NCBI GenBank assembly: GCA_945875975.1
Contig: CAMCMD010000002.1
Coordinates: 1-64,000, forward strand
Direction of reading: 5' to 3'
DNA length: 64,000 nucleotides
Source: Rickettsia typhi
GTDB lineage: Bacteria; Pseudomonadota; Alphaproteobacteria; Rickettsiales; Rickettsiaceae
Both the position numbers and the translations under genes were made by a program. The notes beneath the pieces were generated by a model, which did not search any database, had not been told where the DNA came from, and saw nothing but the letters and a program-made list of their open reading frames with translations. The first letter of the stretch is position 1. Each line of letters opens with the position of its first letter. Positions 46,966 to 55,242 of the stretch are shown in pieces.

Positions 46966-47415
46966 TTATTTACTAGTAATTGAGTACATTAATTTTCCAA
47001 TTAGGTCTTCAATATTTAGAGATGATTGAGTAAATTTTATCTTACCACCATGGACAAAATTATCATTAGATGCACCAGGGGTGATCCGAATATATTTTCC
47101 ACCTAAAAGGCCGTTACTTGAAACCATTGCGCTAGAATCATTAGGGATATTTATCCCATCATTCACTTTTAGATTCAAGATTGCATAATAGGTATCGTCT
47201 TCAAGAGTAAAACTATCCACAAATCCAATCTTAATGCCAGCAAGTTTTACATCTGCTCCCTTAGCAATTCCGTCGATGTTTTGGAAATTAGCCGTTAATA
47301 AATATCCTCCATTTGTCTTTGAGAAATTGCTTGTATTGTAAGCAAATGCAAAAAAACTGAACGCTACAATCAGTACAAAAAAACCTACCAATGTTTCAAT
47401 AATTCCTTGTTTCAT
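46966..47415 (-). CDS. mlaD: Phospholipid transport protein MlaD
   Basis: Inner-membrane-anchored MCE-domain protein of the Mla system, which moves phospholipids between membranes. 149 residues: an N-terminal helix (IIETLVGFFVLIVAFSFFAF), then a single MCE domain with FQNIDGIAKGADVKLAGIKI and the GFV turn, and SSNGLLGGKYIRITPG. Length is right for MlaD. mlaE and mlaF are not adjacent. It follows the NDUFA12 homologue, a known rickettsial arrangement as I recall. Confidence 0.92.
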   Translation of the reverse strand: MKQGIIETLVGFFVLIVAFSFFAFAYNTSNFSKTNGGYLLTANFQNIDGIAKGADVKLAGIKIGFVDSFTLEDDTYYAILNLKVNDGINIPNDSSAMVSSNGLLGGKYIRITPGASNDNFVHGGKIKFTQSSLNIEDLIGKLMYSITSK

Positions 47416-47437
47416 TTTTTTATACCTTAACTATTAA

Positions 47438-47776
47438 TTATTCTGGTTTCCAACTGGAATAAGTCTTTATCTTCGTATATTTCGACTTAGCTGGGTCATA
47501 AGCATATTTAGTTCCAGTTACATTTGGCAAATGTTCTTTTTGCCAAATGTATTCTGTAGGCTGATTTTTATCTGGTATAGCATCACTTAAGTAATGCAAC
47601 CAAGAATGCCACATCGGTGGCACTTTTGATCCGTCATCAATGCCATTATATACTATATATCTTTTATAAATATTTAAGTAGTTTTTACTCTTGCCAACAT
47701 AATAAAAATTACCAAATTGGTCTACGCCGACCTTTTTACAGAATAATTTAATCCACAATTTATTAATTTGAAACAT
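47438..47776 (-). CDS. NDUFA12-type accessory subunit of NADH dehydrogenase
   Basis: Accessory subunit of complex I shared by alphaproteobacteria and mitochondria (B17.2). About 112 residues from ATG 47776; a longer frame reaches into rnhA. DQFGNFYYVG and RYIVYNGIDDGSKVPPMWHS followed by WLHYLSDAIP are diagnostic. Mitochondrial homologues help stabilise complex I. It overlaps the rnhA end by 14 bases. Confidence 0.92.
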   Translation of the reverse strand: MFQINKLWIKLFCKKVGVDQFGNFYYVGKSKNYLNIYKRYIVYNGIDDGSKVPPMWHSWLHYLSDAIPDKNQPTEYIWQKEHLPNVTGTKYAYDPAKSKYTKIKTYSSWKPE

Positions 47777-48236
47777 CTGTAAGCATTCTCTTTGCAGTTT
47801 CTTTGCCAACAACGGCTAGTCTATCAGCGATATTATTCCCCTCATTATTAGCATGCCCCTTTACCCAACACCAAATGATATCGTGTTTTTTCATTTCATG
47901 CTGTAAATTTTGCCATAAATCAAGATTTGTCACTGGTTTATTGTCACTTTTTCGCCAATTATTCTTCTGCCAATTTTGCATCCATTCAGTGGCGCCCTTT
48001 TGAAGATATATACTGTCGGTATAAAGTTTTACTCTACATGGTTTTTTCAAATGTTGTAGAGCGTAAATCGCCGCGGCGAGTTCCATTTGATTATTTGTAG
48101 TTGCAAGTTGGTACCCAAAAATTTCTTTTCTTTTATCATTAAAGATTAATAAAGCTCCCCAACCGCCTGGTCCAGGATTAGTGGCACAAGCTCCGTCGGT
48201 ATAAATTTCAACAAAAGGCATGGTGTCAGCAGACAT
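47763..48236 (-). CDS. rnhA: Ribonuclease HI
   Basis: Cuts RNA in RNA-DNA hybrids, for example R-loops and primers. 157 residues. The active-site residues are all seen: first Asp in VEIYTDGACATNPGPGGWGA, Glu in TNNQMELAAAIYAL, Asp in LYTDSIYLQKGATEW, and the late His/Asp in WVKGHANNEGNNIADRLAVV. A second in-frame Met at residue 6 is nearer the usual start. It is on the same strand as sspB, 12 bases downstream. Confidence 0.96.
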   Translation of the reverse strand: MSADTMPFVEIYTDGACATNPGPGGWGALLIFNDKRKEIFGYQLATTNNQMELAAAIYALQHLKKPCRVKLYTDSIYLQKGATEWMQNWQKNNWRKSDNKPVTNLDLWQNLQHEMKKHDIIWCWVKGHANNEGNNIADRLAVVGKETAKRMLTDVSN

Positions 48237-48248
48237 ATATAAACTGTC

Positions 48249-48767
48249 CTATTTGCTTTTTTTTCGAAACTTATCAATCGCAATAACTTCACCAGCTTTT
48301 TGTAACTTATCTTTTGGAAGGGCTTTTGTTTTTGTAGCTAATTTAGGCTGCATGCGCTTAATTTCCTTGTCATTATCTAAATCGGTAGCAAATGTTTCCG
48401 ATTCCCAATCAACATTTTCTTTACCTCTATTGAATTGCAAACTAAAATTCGTGATCGGGTCAATGAAGCTTGTGAGAACGGAAAAAGGAACTACAATGGT
48501 TTCTGGAACCCCTCCAAATGCAATATTAACGGAGAATCTATCCTCTAAAACTCTTAAGTCTTTAAATTGATATTGCAGCACTATGGTAATTTCTTTAGGG
48601 TATTTATTCCTCATATTTCGAGATAATACGACCTCAGAATCATCAGTTTTAAAGGAAATATAAAAGCTCTGCTCACCAATTAATCCCGTTTCACAGGTGC
48701 TGATGAGCACTTTCCTAACGATGCTAAGCATTGCTTCGTCTATTAATAATTGATAGTCAATCGACAT
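48249..48767 (-). CDS. sspB: SspB-type ClpXP adaptor (alphaproteobacterial)
   Basis: Delivers ssrA-tagged proteins to the ClpXP protease. 172 residues. The tag-binding domain (about 1-120) has the alphaproteobacterial SspB pattern: DYQLLIDEAMLSIVRKVLIS, then QSFYISFKT, KYPKEITIVLQYQFKDLRVL, RFSVNIAFGGVPETIVVPFS and TSFIDPITNFSLQF. An acidic/basic linker follows, ending in IDKFRKKSK, where the ClpX-binding tail should be. It lies 22 bases downstream of the tmRNA gene that makes its substrate tag, on the same strand. Confidence 0.9.
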   Translation of the reverse strand: MSIDYQLLIDEAMLSIVRKVLISTCETGLIGEQSFYISFKTDDSEVVLSRNMRNKYPKEITIVLQYQFKDLRVLEDRFSVNIAFGGVPETIVVPFSVLTSFIDPITNFSLQFNRGKENVDWESETFATDLDNDKEIKRMQPKLATKTKALPKDKLQKAGEVIAIDKFRKKSK

Positions 48768-48788
48768 ATAATCTTTATATAAAATAGT

Positions 48789-49072
48789 GGGACTTTTCTG
48801 TTGCCAGGTAAGTCCCGAACCCCGTGGCTAGCTACGTTTAAGCAGCAGCCGCAAGACGATTGTTATCGTTTGCATTTACTTTTTTTGATCCATTCTACAG
48901 CAGTATCATACTGGGTAAAAATTATTTCTTTATTAAGCACGTCGATCCTACTTCGCTCCCAAAAATACTAACTCTAGAAGGAGTCTACACAATGGTGGAA
49001 GCGCCGGGTACCGCCCCCGGGTCCGCAACCCCTATTCCAAACAACGTTTATCACCATAGTTACCTAAGTAAC
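48789..49072 (-). ncRNA. ssrA: tmRNA, circularly permuted two-piece form
   Basis: Rescues stalled ribosomes and tags the nascent protein. Order on the minus strand is the permuted one. First the acceptor piece (about 49072-48993) ends GGCGGTACCCGGCGCTTCCA-CCA. A 32-base spacer follows (48992-48961). The coding piece (48960-48789) starts GGGAGCGAAGTAGGATCGAC; its GGGAGCG pairs with CGCTTCC of the acceptor. The tag frame (48873-48838) reads ANDNNRLAAAA-stop. The coding piece ends in a GGGACTT/AAGTCCC hairpin. The start is set from the upstream promoter and is approximate. smpB is 1.2 kb away. A short open frame on the other strand here is spurious. Confidence 0.93.
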
Positions 49073-49078
49073 AACTCT

Positions 49079-49108
49079 ATTATAAACCATGTTCACTAGC
49101 ATTGTAAA
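49079..49108 (-). promoter_or_regulatory. Promoter of ssrA
   Basis: On the minus strand TTTACA (49108-49103) and TATAAT (49084-49079) are 18 bases apart. The start of transcription would be near 49072, right at the acceptor piece, whose first hairpin is GTTACTTAGGTAAC. Confidence 0.7.
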
Positions 49109-49161
49109 TAGATGATGGTTTAATTATGCTATTTTCTTATATACGCTATTTTCAATATACA

Positions 49162-49182
49162 ATCCTGAATTTGATTCAGGAT
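49162..49182. repeat. Short palindrome (ATCCTGAAT/ATTCAGGAT)
   Basis: A perfect 9-bp inverted repeat with a 3-base loop, between the ssrA promoter and tRNA-Phe. Its core resembles the palindrome at 49941-49961 and the short dispersed repeats of rickettsial genomes. Confidence 0.6.
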
Positions 49183-49260
49183 CTCATGCAAATAATTCTA
49201 TAAACACTAGTTTTGAATGGACAAACATATTTTTTTTGATTATAAATTGCACTCATATCT

Positions 49261-49336
49261 GGCCAAGTAGCTCAGTCGGTAGAGCAAAGGACTGAAAATC
49301 CTTGTGTCGGCGGTTCGATCCCGTCCTTGGCCACCA
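49261..49336 (+). tRNA. tRNA-Phe (anticodon GAA)
   Basis: 76 bases. Acceptor GGCCAAG pairs with CTTGGCC, the anticodon stem AAGGA/TCCTT encloses CTGAAAA with anticodon GAA at 49294-49296, and the T arm has GGTTCGATCCC. CCA is encoded. It is divergent from ssrA. Confidence 0.97.
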
Positions 49337-49405
49337 TAATTCTTAATTTTTCTTAACTATTATTTTTTCTAGTGAATAAAAATGCTTAATGCCTGTAGCA
49401 ATTAT

Positions 49406-49897
49406 TTAGCTACTTAAAAAGCGCCATTGCTTATCTATTGCTTTTTTTATACCTATTCGGGAAGTACTACTATACGTTACAGAATTTATACCCTCAGTAA
49501 AGTAAAAATTACTGTCAGTTACAAGATTAATTCCATTGTGCTCTTTCGTTATTCCTAAATATTTACATATTTTCCCGGGCCCATCCAAATGAATATCGGG
49601 CAATTTTAAACCACGTATAAGTACAGCACTTGGAGAATTTTCTTCTTCAGTAACGATGTTTAAACAATAATACATACCGTAAATCAAATAAATATAGCTA
49701 TACCCAGAAGGGCCAAACATTATTGAGGATCTAGGGGTAAAACTAAAGGCATGAGAGGCTTCATCATCCGTTCCCCTATATGCTTCTGTTTCTGTTATAA
49801 TTCCTTTTATTTTTCCAAAAACCAGAGTTTTGCCTAAAAGATTTTTAGCAACTTCCACCGCATGTTTATTATAAAAGCTATTATTTAATTTTAACAT
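49406..49897 (-). CDS. 3-methyladenine DNA glycosylase (AAG/MPG family)
   Basis: Removes alkylated purines from DNA. About 163 residues from ATG 49897 (a TTG at 49918 would add 7). Key parts: AKNLLGKTLVFGKIKGIITE, TEAYRGTDDEASHAFSFTPR with the catalytic Glu, YIYLIYGMYYCLNIVTEEEN, and the C-terminal SRIGIKKAIDKQWRF. The end is slightly short for the family but holds the conserved RIGI and W-R-F. Together with the uracil glycosylase it gives base excision repair capacity. Confidence 0.9.
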   Translation of the reverse strand: MLKLNNSFYNKHAVEVAKNLLGKTLVFGKIKGIITETEAYRGTDDEASHAFSFTPRSSIMFGPSGYSYIYLIYGMYYCLNIVTEEENSPSAVLIRGLKLPDIHLDGPGKICKYLGITKEHNGINLVTDSNFYFTEGINSVTYSSTSRIGIKKAIDKQWRFLSS

Positions 49898-49940
49898 TGT
49901 AATAATTGATTCTGCCAATTTTAAGAAAAGACAAAAATAG

Positions 49941-49961
49941 ATACCGAATCAAGTTCGGAAT
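49941..49961. repeat. Short palindrome (CCGAA/TTCGG)
   Basis: CCGAATCAAGTTCGG forms a 5-bp stem, extended by AT/AT beyond one mismatch. It sits between the glycosylase and HU genes and is close in sequence to the palindrome at 49162-49182. Possibly two copies of one short dispersed element. Confidence 0.5.
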
Positions 49962-49966
49962 GACTC

Positions 49967-50218
49967 TTATTTATTCAAGTCTTCTTGAACATTTTTAGAC
50001 ATACGATAATAGATTGTATTATATTCTTCCTCCCTACCGGCATGTTTTCTTTTTCTTACTGAAAGGCTACCAAAACCTCTTACCTCTACTCTATTACCCA
50101 CTGCAAGCTCGTCCTTAATATAATTTAATATACAATTAACTGCAAAATTAGCATCCAACTCACCAAGATAACTAAGCTTTTTCGTAATATTTTGTTCTAA
50201 GTCTTTTTTTGTTGCCAT
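49967..50218 (-). CDS. HU/IHF-family DNA-binding protein
   Basis: 83-residue nucleoid protein that bends DNA. TKKDLEQNITKKLSYLGELD at the start and VEVRGFGSLSVRKRKHAGRE in the DNA-binding arm match the family, with IHF-beta-like features. The usual NPKTGE that follows is replaced by EEYNTIYYR, so the arm tip is divergent. It lies between the AAG gene and smpB on the same strand. Confidence 0.88.
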   Translation of the reverse strand: MATKKDLEQNITKKLSYLGELDANFAVNCILNYIKDELAVGNRVEVRGFGSLSVRKRKHAGREEEYNTIYYRMSKNVQEDLNK

Positions 50219-50248
50219 TATAATAAATTACAGCCCTTACTAAAATGT

Positions 50249-50716
50249 TTATTTTTTATCTCTTAATATTCTGCCTTGTTCTCTCTTCCAATCATCTTCT
50301 TTAATTGACTCTCGTTTATCGTATTGCTTTTTACCTCGTGCCAAGCCCAGTTCAATTTTAATTTTATTTTTATGGTTAAAATAAAGTGATAATGCTATCA
50401 AAGTATAGCCCTTTAATTTGATTTTACCTATTATTTTTTGCATTTCTCGTTTATGAACTAGTAATTTTCTTGGTCTAAGAGGTGCATGATTAAAACGATT
50501 AGCTTTTTCGTATTCTGCAATATGACAATTATACAAGTATAGTTCACCAGCGCTCTCTGCAGCATGAGAATCAGCCAAGGACACCTTTCCTTCTCTAATA
50601 GATTTCAGTTCACTACCAGTGAGTATAATCCCCGCCTCTATGTTTTCCTCTATCGAGTAATCGAACAATGCCCTTCTATTTTTTGCAACTACTTTCTTAT
50701 ATAAATTATCAGACAT
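50249..50716 (-). CDS. smpB: SsrA-binding protein SmpB
   Basis: Protein partner of tmRNA that places it in the empty A site of stalled ribosomes. 155 residues, with AKNRRALFDYSIEENIEAGI followed by ILTGSELKSIRE, YLYNCHIAEYEKANRFNHAP, and the C-terminal GLARGKKQYDKRESIKEDDW tail that enters the mRNA channel. Overlaps the dapA end by 8 bases. It lies near ssrA and sspB. Confidence 0.96.
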   Translation of the reverse strand: MSDNLYKKVVAKNRRALFDYSIEENIEAGIILTGSELKSIREGKVSLADSHAAESAGELYLYNCHIAEYEKANRFNHAPLRPRKLLVHKREMQKIIGKIKLKGYTLIALSLYFNHKNKIKIELGLARGKKQYDKRESIKEDDWKREQGRILRDKK

Positions 50717-51599
50717 CTTTTTCTAAACCTACAATCTCGGACATAAGGTCACTGATTTTTCTTCTGGTATCTTCGCGGGCTTTTGTCAGTGGTAACCGAA
50801 TTTTATCACTACATAACTTAAGTTCATGAGCTGCACATTTGATGCCAATAGGATTACTTTCAGAAAATAAAGCTGACATAAATGGCATCAAATTTTGCTG
50901 CAGCTCTCTTGCTTTATCAAGGTTACCAGAACTCCATGAGCTTTCAATTTTTTTACAAAGCTTTGGAAAAATATTTGCTATGACCGAAACGCACCCAACA
51001 CCTCCATGTGCACTATAAGCTAAAAATCTATTATCATCACCGGCCAGAAAAACAAAAGTTGAATTTACTTGCGTCAAAAGTCTTAATGGCTTTTCAATAT
51101 CGCTACTACAATCTTTTAATGCTACTATTTTATCAAGGGCTGAAAGTCTGATTATTGTATTGTCTGACATATCACAGCCAGTTCTTCCTGGATGTAGATA
51201 TATCATTATAGGCAAGGTACTAGCATTATTTATGGCTTGGAAGTGTTGATATAACCCTTCTTGCTCTGGTCTAATATAATGCGGAGCAGTACACATTAAA
51301 CCGTTTATATCCATGCTCGAGAGAATAGATACTTTTTCGCATACCGACGCAGTACTAACCCCCACTATGCTGGCTATAATAGGAATTCTTCCTTTTGAAC
51401 AATCTATTGCCGTTTTAATTAGCTCATAATATTCTTCATCCGAAAGACTGCTTCCCTCACCAGTAGACCCCGCTACCACCAGGCCATTAATCCCAGAGGC
51501 TATTTGTCTCTCTATAAGAGGTTCCAGCGTTCTAAAATCAATATTGTCATTTTCATCTAATGGAGTAATAAGTGCCGTTAAAATTCCCTTGAATATCAT
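50709..51599 (-). CDS. dapA: 4-hydroxy-tetrahydrodipicolinate synthase
   Basis: Condenses pyruvate with aspartate semialdehyde, first committed step to DAP and lysine. 296 residues, TIM barrel. GLVVAGSTGEGSSLSDEEYY holds the conserved threonine region. Further on, PIMIYLHPGRTGCDMS is followed by the Schiff-base lysine in KIVALKDCSSDIEK. The conserved Tyr of the usual YNVPxRT motif lies at MIYLHPGRTG, with His in place of Asn. It overlaps ilvE at its start and smpB at its end. Confidence 0.93.
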   Translation of the reverse strand: MIFKGILTALITPLDENDNIDFRTLEPLIERQIASGINGLVVAGSTGEGSSLSDEEYYELIKTAIDCSKGRIPIIASIVGVSTASVCEKVSILSSMDINGLMCTAPHYIRPEQEGLYQHFQAINNASTLPIMIYLHPGRTGCDMSDNTIIRLSALDKIVALKDCSSDIEKPLRLLTQVNSTFVFLAGDDNRFLAYSAHGGVGCVSVIANIFPKLCKKIESSWSSGNLDKARELQQNLMPFMSALFSESNPIGIKCAAHELKLCSDKIRLPLTKAREDTRRKISDLMSEIVGLEKDV

Positions 51600-52471
51600 A
51601 ATATTTTGCCTACCACTTTAGCATATTCTTGTTGCAGTCTTGTTACTAGGTTGTTATTAGGAAATTCTACCTTAGCATTATCATATGATATTGAAAAAAC
51701 TCCACGTATTTCTGCAGAAGTGCCCGTTAAAAAACAAGAGTCATACCGCCCTATATCTCCCACCAACAATCTCTCTTCTTTAACTTCTATACCAATATTT
51801 CTTGCAATTTCCATAACGGTTTGGCGTGTTATACCATTAAGAAAACGATCAGCTATAGGAGTCACGATCGTCCCCCCCTTACCAAAGAAGATATTAGTCG
51901 TAGAACTCTCGGCAATATCGTCATACTGATCTAATATTAGCGCATCATCATAACCAAGGTCTTGAGCCAGTTTCTGCGATACCGTCATCATTGCATAATG
52001 AGCTGAGGATTTACATTGTGGCGGCATTGCATCAACCCCTATTTTACGCCATGGTGTAACATATAACTTCATACCATTTTTAAAAGTTGGGCTCGATTCC
52101 GTAGCTAATACGAGTATGTTACATTTTAAAATTGGATTATAAGCCCCTAGTGTTTCTGCACCTCGCCAAATAAGCGGGCGTACGTAAGCATCTTTTAGAT
52201 TATTCAAACGAAGCACTTCATGGGTAGCTTGATTAATCTCATCAGCCGAAAAATTTACTTTTAAATGCATCGCTTCTGCTGAACGGAGCAGTCTATTTGT
52301 ATGCTCCATCAATTTAAAAATCTTGCCATTGTAAGCACGCTCTCCCTCGTATACTGCTCCAGCATAGTGTAAACTATGAGTAAGAACATGAACATATGCT
52401 TCATCCCAAGGCACAATTTCACCATTTATCCAAATATAGTCGGACATTTTATTTGATAATTTAAAATTCAT
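51596..52471 (-). CDS. ilvE: Branched-chain amino acid aminotransferase
   Basis: PLP-dependent fold type IV enzyme that converts Leu, Ile and Val to their keto acids and back. About 291 residues from ATG 52471, which has AAGGAA at the right distance. THSLHYAGAVYEGERAYNGK near the start, YVRPLIWRGAE, CKSSAHYAMMTVSQKLAQDL with the PLP lysine, and ESSTTNIFFGKGGTIVTP all fit. Without a full pathway nearby it may serve to recycle amino acids from the host. A TATAAT box lies about 16 bases upstream of the start. Confidence 0.9.
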   Translation of the reverse strand: MNFKLSNKMSDYIWINGEIVPWDEAYVHVLTHSLHYAGAVYEGERAYNGKIFKLMEHTNRLLRSAEAMHLKVNFSADEINQATHEVLRLNNLKDAYVRPLIWRGAETLGAYNPILKCNILVLATESSPTFKNGMKLYVTPWRKIGVDAMPPQCKSSAHYAMMTVSQKLAQDLGYDDALILDQYDDIAESSTTNIFFGKGGTIVTPIADRFLNGITRQTVMEIARNIGIEVKEERLLVGDIGRYDSCFLTGTSAEIRGVFSISYDNAKVEFPNNNLVTRLQQEYAKVVGKIL

Positions 52472-52568
52472 AAATTCCTTCAAAATATTATAGTCAATTT
52501 GCTTAAATAGGATTATATTACTCGTAAGAACTAAATATTTTCTAAAACCTGTTAATAATTTAGTACAA

Positions 52569-53246
52569 ATGGATAAAAAACCACATATTCTAATAGTTGA
52601 TGATGATAACAGAATACTAAAACTTTTGAAGAAATTTCTTACTCAAAATAATTTTTTAGTCTCTACAAGCGCCTCTGCGAGAGAAGCATCAGAGCTGCTG
52701 TCAAATTTTGTATATGATCTAATTATACTAGATGTCATGATGCCTGAAATTACTGGAATTGATTTTGCTCAAAGAATAAGATCAAATGGGATGATAATGC
52801 CCGTAGTTATGTTAACCGCTCTTTCTGAACCAGAAGATAAAATTAAAGGTTTAGAATCTGGGGCTAGTGACTATGTTACAAAACCTTTTGAACCAAGAGA
52901 GCTCCTTTTGAGAATTAATAATCTAATTAACTCTCACAAACGATTTAAAAAAGAACAGGAAATTATCAGATTTGGTAATAATACGTATAATCTAATAACC
53001 AAGGTTTTAATACAAAATGGCACCGATATTAAACTCAGTTCTGCCGAAGAAAAACTTCTAGGCACTTTAGTCAAATCAGAAAATAAGGTTATTTCTAGAG
53101 AAGAACTTTCAATAGAACTCGGGGGGTTAAATCTAAGATCTGTAGATGTTCAGATTGTTAGACTCAGAAATAAGATAGAGCCTGATCCAAAAAATCCTAA
53201 ATTTCTTAAAACAATACGAAACAAAGGATATGTCCTCTATACTTAG
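52569..53246 (+). CDS. OmpR-family response regulator
   Basis: 225 residues: receiver domain (about 5-118) with acidic DDD near residue 11-13, phosphorylation site D55 in LIILDVMMPEITG, T83 and K105 in YVTKPFEPRE, then a winged-helix domain (about 130-225) ending IRLRNKI-like QIVRLRNKIEPDPKNPKFLK followed by TIRNKGYVLYT. Overlaps the sensor kinase gene, its partner, by 17 bases. It is one of few regulators visible in this reduced genome. Confidence 0.94.
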   Translation: MDKKPHILIVDDDNRILKLLKKFLTQNNFLVSTSASAREASELLSNFVYDLIILDVMMPEITGIDFAQRIRSNGMIMPVVMLTALSEPEDKIKGLESGASDYVTKPFEPRELLLRINNLINSHKRFKKEQEIIRFGNNTYNLITKVLIQNGTDIKLSSAEEKLLGTLVKSENKVISREELSIELGGLNLRSVDVQIVRLRNKIEPDPKNPKFLKTIRNKGYVLYT

Positions 53247-54537
53247 CTCTTTACCTAAAAATTTATTTCCTAAAAGCCTATTGACTCGGTTCATGCTAAT
53301 TATCATTGTACCAGTATTAATCAGTCAACTTCTTGCAGTATATTTGTTTTATAAAAGGCATTGGTATAATGTTTCTCAAAATACAAGCTACCTAATAGCT
53401 ACAGAAATTTCGGAGCTTATTAATAATCTTAATAATAAAAAAATACCTAAGCATGGCACTTATCTCAATCTCGAATATTCTATTATTTCTTCGAAATTAC
53501 CAGATTCCACTGGAAAAAAATACATAGAAGAGCTAGAGATTTTTAAAAAATTACTGCAAGAAGCACTTGGGCAAGAAGGAGTAATTGTTTTTGATCAGAG
53601 CAAGAATGTCGATTTATACCTTGAAATCAACTCAGAAACCTTGTTGATTAAGTTGCCTTATAAAGCTCTTTTAAATCCAACAACTAGTATTTTTGTATTA
53701 TGGATTATTTTTCTTACTATATTGCTACTTTCAATTTCGCTAATATTTTCAAAAAATCAGATAAAATCAATTATTGAACTCACTGATGCGGCCGAACGTT
53801 ATGGCCGAGGAGAAAAAACGGATAATTATAAGCCTTCGGGTGCAAGGGAAATTAGACAAGCGGGGCTAGCTTTTTTAAAAATGAGAGACCGCATTGAACA
53901 CCAAACTACAAAACGCACTCAAATGTTAGCTATGATATCTCATGATCTCAAAACTCCTCTTACTCGTATGAAACTACAAGCCGAACTCATGGATGAATCG
54001 GAAGAAAGGGAGGAATTACAGTATGATATAGACAGTATGCAACACATGATTGACTCCTATTTAGATTTTGCACGTGGAGAAGGAGGCGAAGATTTTAAAG
54101 CAACAAATCTTAATAACTGGATTTCCTCTTATATCAAAACTAAGTGGTCTGAGTATAATATCACGCTGGATATTAGCCCAGAACCAGTTATAACGCTTAT
54201 CAAACCACATTCTTTTCAGAGAGCGATTTCTAACCTCGTTGGTAACGCTTTCAAATATTCATCTAAAGTCAAGATTTCTATATCTTCAAGCCCAGACGAT
54301 GTACTCATCATTATTGAAGATAATGGCAAAGGCATCAAAAAAAATGAACGAAGCTCAGTGTTTAAACCATTTTATCGTGCTGATAAGTCAAGACCCTTAG
54401 ATAACTCAGCTGGTGTTGGTCTGGGCCTAGCTATTACAAAAGAAATAATCAGTGGTCATTATGGCAGCATTACGCTAGGTGAAAGCAAAATTCTCAAAGG
54501 ACTACTTGTACAAATTAAATTACCAGTAAAAAAATAG
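53230..54537 (+). CDS. EnvZ-like sensor histidine kinase
   Basis: 435 residues: first membrane helix at about 21-41, periplasmic part of roughly 110 residues, second helix at about 156-176, HAMP linker, then the HisKA domain with phospho-acceptor His in MISHDLKTPLTRMKLQAELM and HATPase with NLVGNAFKYS, IEDNGKGI and GVGLGLAITKEI. The H-D-L-K-T-P-L-T-R box is of the EnvZ/OmpR type. It would phosphorylate the regulator encoded just upstream. The signal sensed is not known. Confidence 0.93.
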   Translation: MSSILSSLPKNLFPKSLLTRFMLIIIVPVLISQLLAVYLFYKRHWYNVSQNTSYLIATEISELINNLNNKKIPKHGTYLNLEYSIISSKLPDSTGKKYIEELEIFKKLLQEALGQEGVIVFDQSKNVDLYLEINSETLLIKLPYKALLNPTTSIFVLWIIFLTILLLSISLIFSKNQIKSIIELTDAAERYGRGEKTDNYKPSGAREIRQAGLAFLKMRDRIEHQTTKRTQMLAMISHDLKTPLTRMKLQAELMDESEEREELQYDIDSMQHMIDSYLDFARGEGGEDFKATNLNNWISSYIKTKWSEYNITLDISPEPVITLIKPHSFQRAISNLVGNAFKYSSKVKISISSSPDDVLIIIEDNGKGIKKNERSSVFKPFYRADKSRPLDNSAGVGLGLAITKEIISGHYGSITLGESKILKGLLVQIKLPVKK

Positions 54538-54541
54538 CTTT

Positions 54542-55225
54542 ATGAAACAAAATTTAAATCACTTAGCAATAATTATGGATGGCAATGCCAGGTGGGCAAA
54601 GCTCAATAAAAAATCTAAAGCTGAGGGGCATAAAAAGGGAGCAGAAGTTGCAAAATCTCTAATTCCTCACCTATCAAAATTAGGGATAAACTATCTTACC
54701 TTATATACATTTTCATCCGAAAACTGGCAAAGACCGGCTGAAGAAGTCTCTATTTTAATTAATCTTTTGAGTCACTACGTCTTGCATGAAACAAAAATTC
54801 TTGCCAAACATGGGATTAAGCTTAAAATTATAGGCCATCTGGAGAAATTGGCTCCGTCGCTTCAACAAAAAATAAAATTTGCTGTTGAAAGCACTAAAAA
54901 CAACTCCAAAGCTACTGTCTGCATAGCTTTTAGCTACGGTAGTAGAGCAGAAATGGTAGACGCCTTCACCAAAGCGATTAACTCTGGTATAACAAAAATT
55001 ACAGAAGACAATTTTAGAAATTTCTTATATGATCCAGAAATGCCAGATGTAGATCTTTTAATTAGAACTGGCAGCGAATACAGAATTAGTAATTTTTTGT
55101 TGTGGCAACTAGCCTACGCTGAACTATATTTTTTGGATAAATTTTGGCCAGAATTTGATATAAACGACCTAGAAAAAGCCATAGAAAATTACTCAACTCG
55201 TCAAAGAAACTTTGGTGGTAGATAG
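54542..55225 (+). CDS. uppS: Undecaprenyl diphosphate synthase
   Basis: cis-Prenyltransferase that makes the lipid carrier for peptidoglycan and LPS. 227 residues. IIMDGNARWAK (about 11-21) carries the catalytic Asp; GHKKGAEVAK, LYTFSSENWQRP and the C-terminal PDVDLLIRTGSEYRISNFLL with LWQLAYAELYF are all conserved. First gene of a cluster for envelope lipids, 17 bases ahead of cdsA. Confidence 0.96.
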   Translation: MKQNLNHLAIIMDGNARWAKLNKKSKAEGHKKGAEVAKSLIPHLSKLGINYLTLYTFSSENWQRPAEEVSILINLLSHYVLHETKILAKHGIKLKIIGHLEKLAPSLQQKIKFAVESTKNNSKATVCIAFSYGSRAEMVDAFTKAINSGITKITEDNFRNFLYDPEMPDVDLLIRTGSEYRISNFLLWQLAYAELYFLDKFWPEFDINDLEKAIENYSTRQRNFGGR

Positions 55226-55242
55226 AAATTGTATACTAGCTT

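Noticed and set aside
48860..49099. 79-codon open frame on the plus strand
   Set aside because: It lies entirely within the tmRNA gene and its promoter on the opposite strand; the conserved RNA structure explains the sequence.
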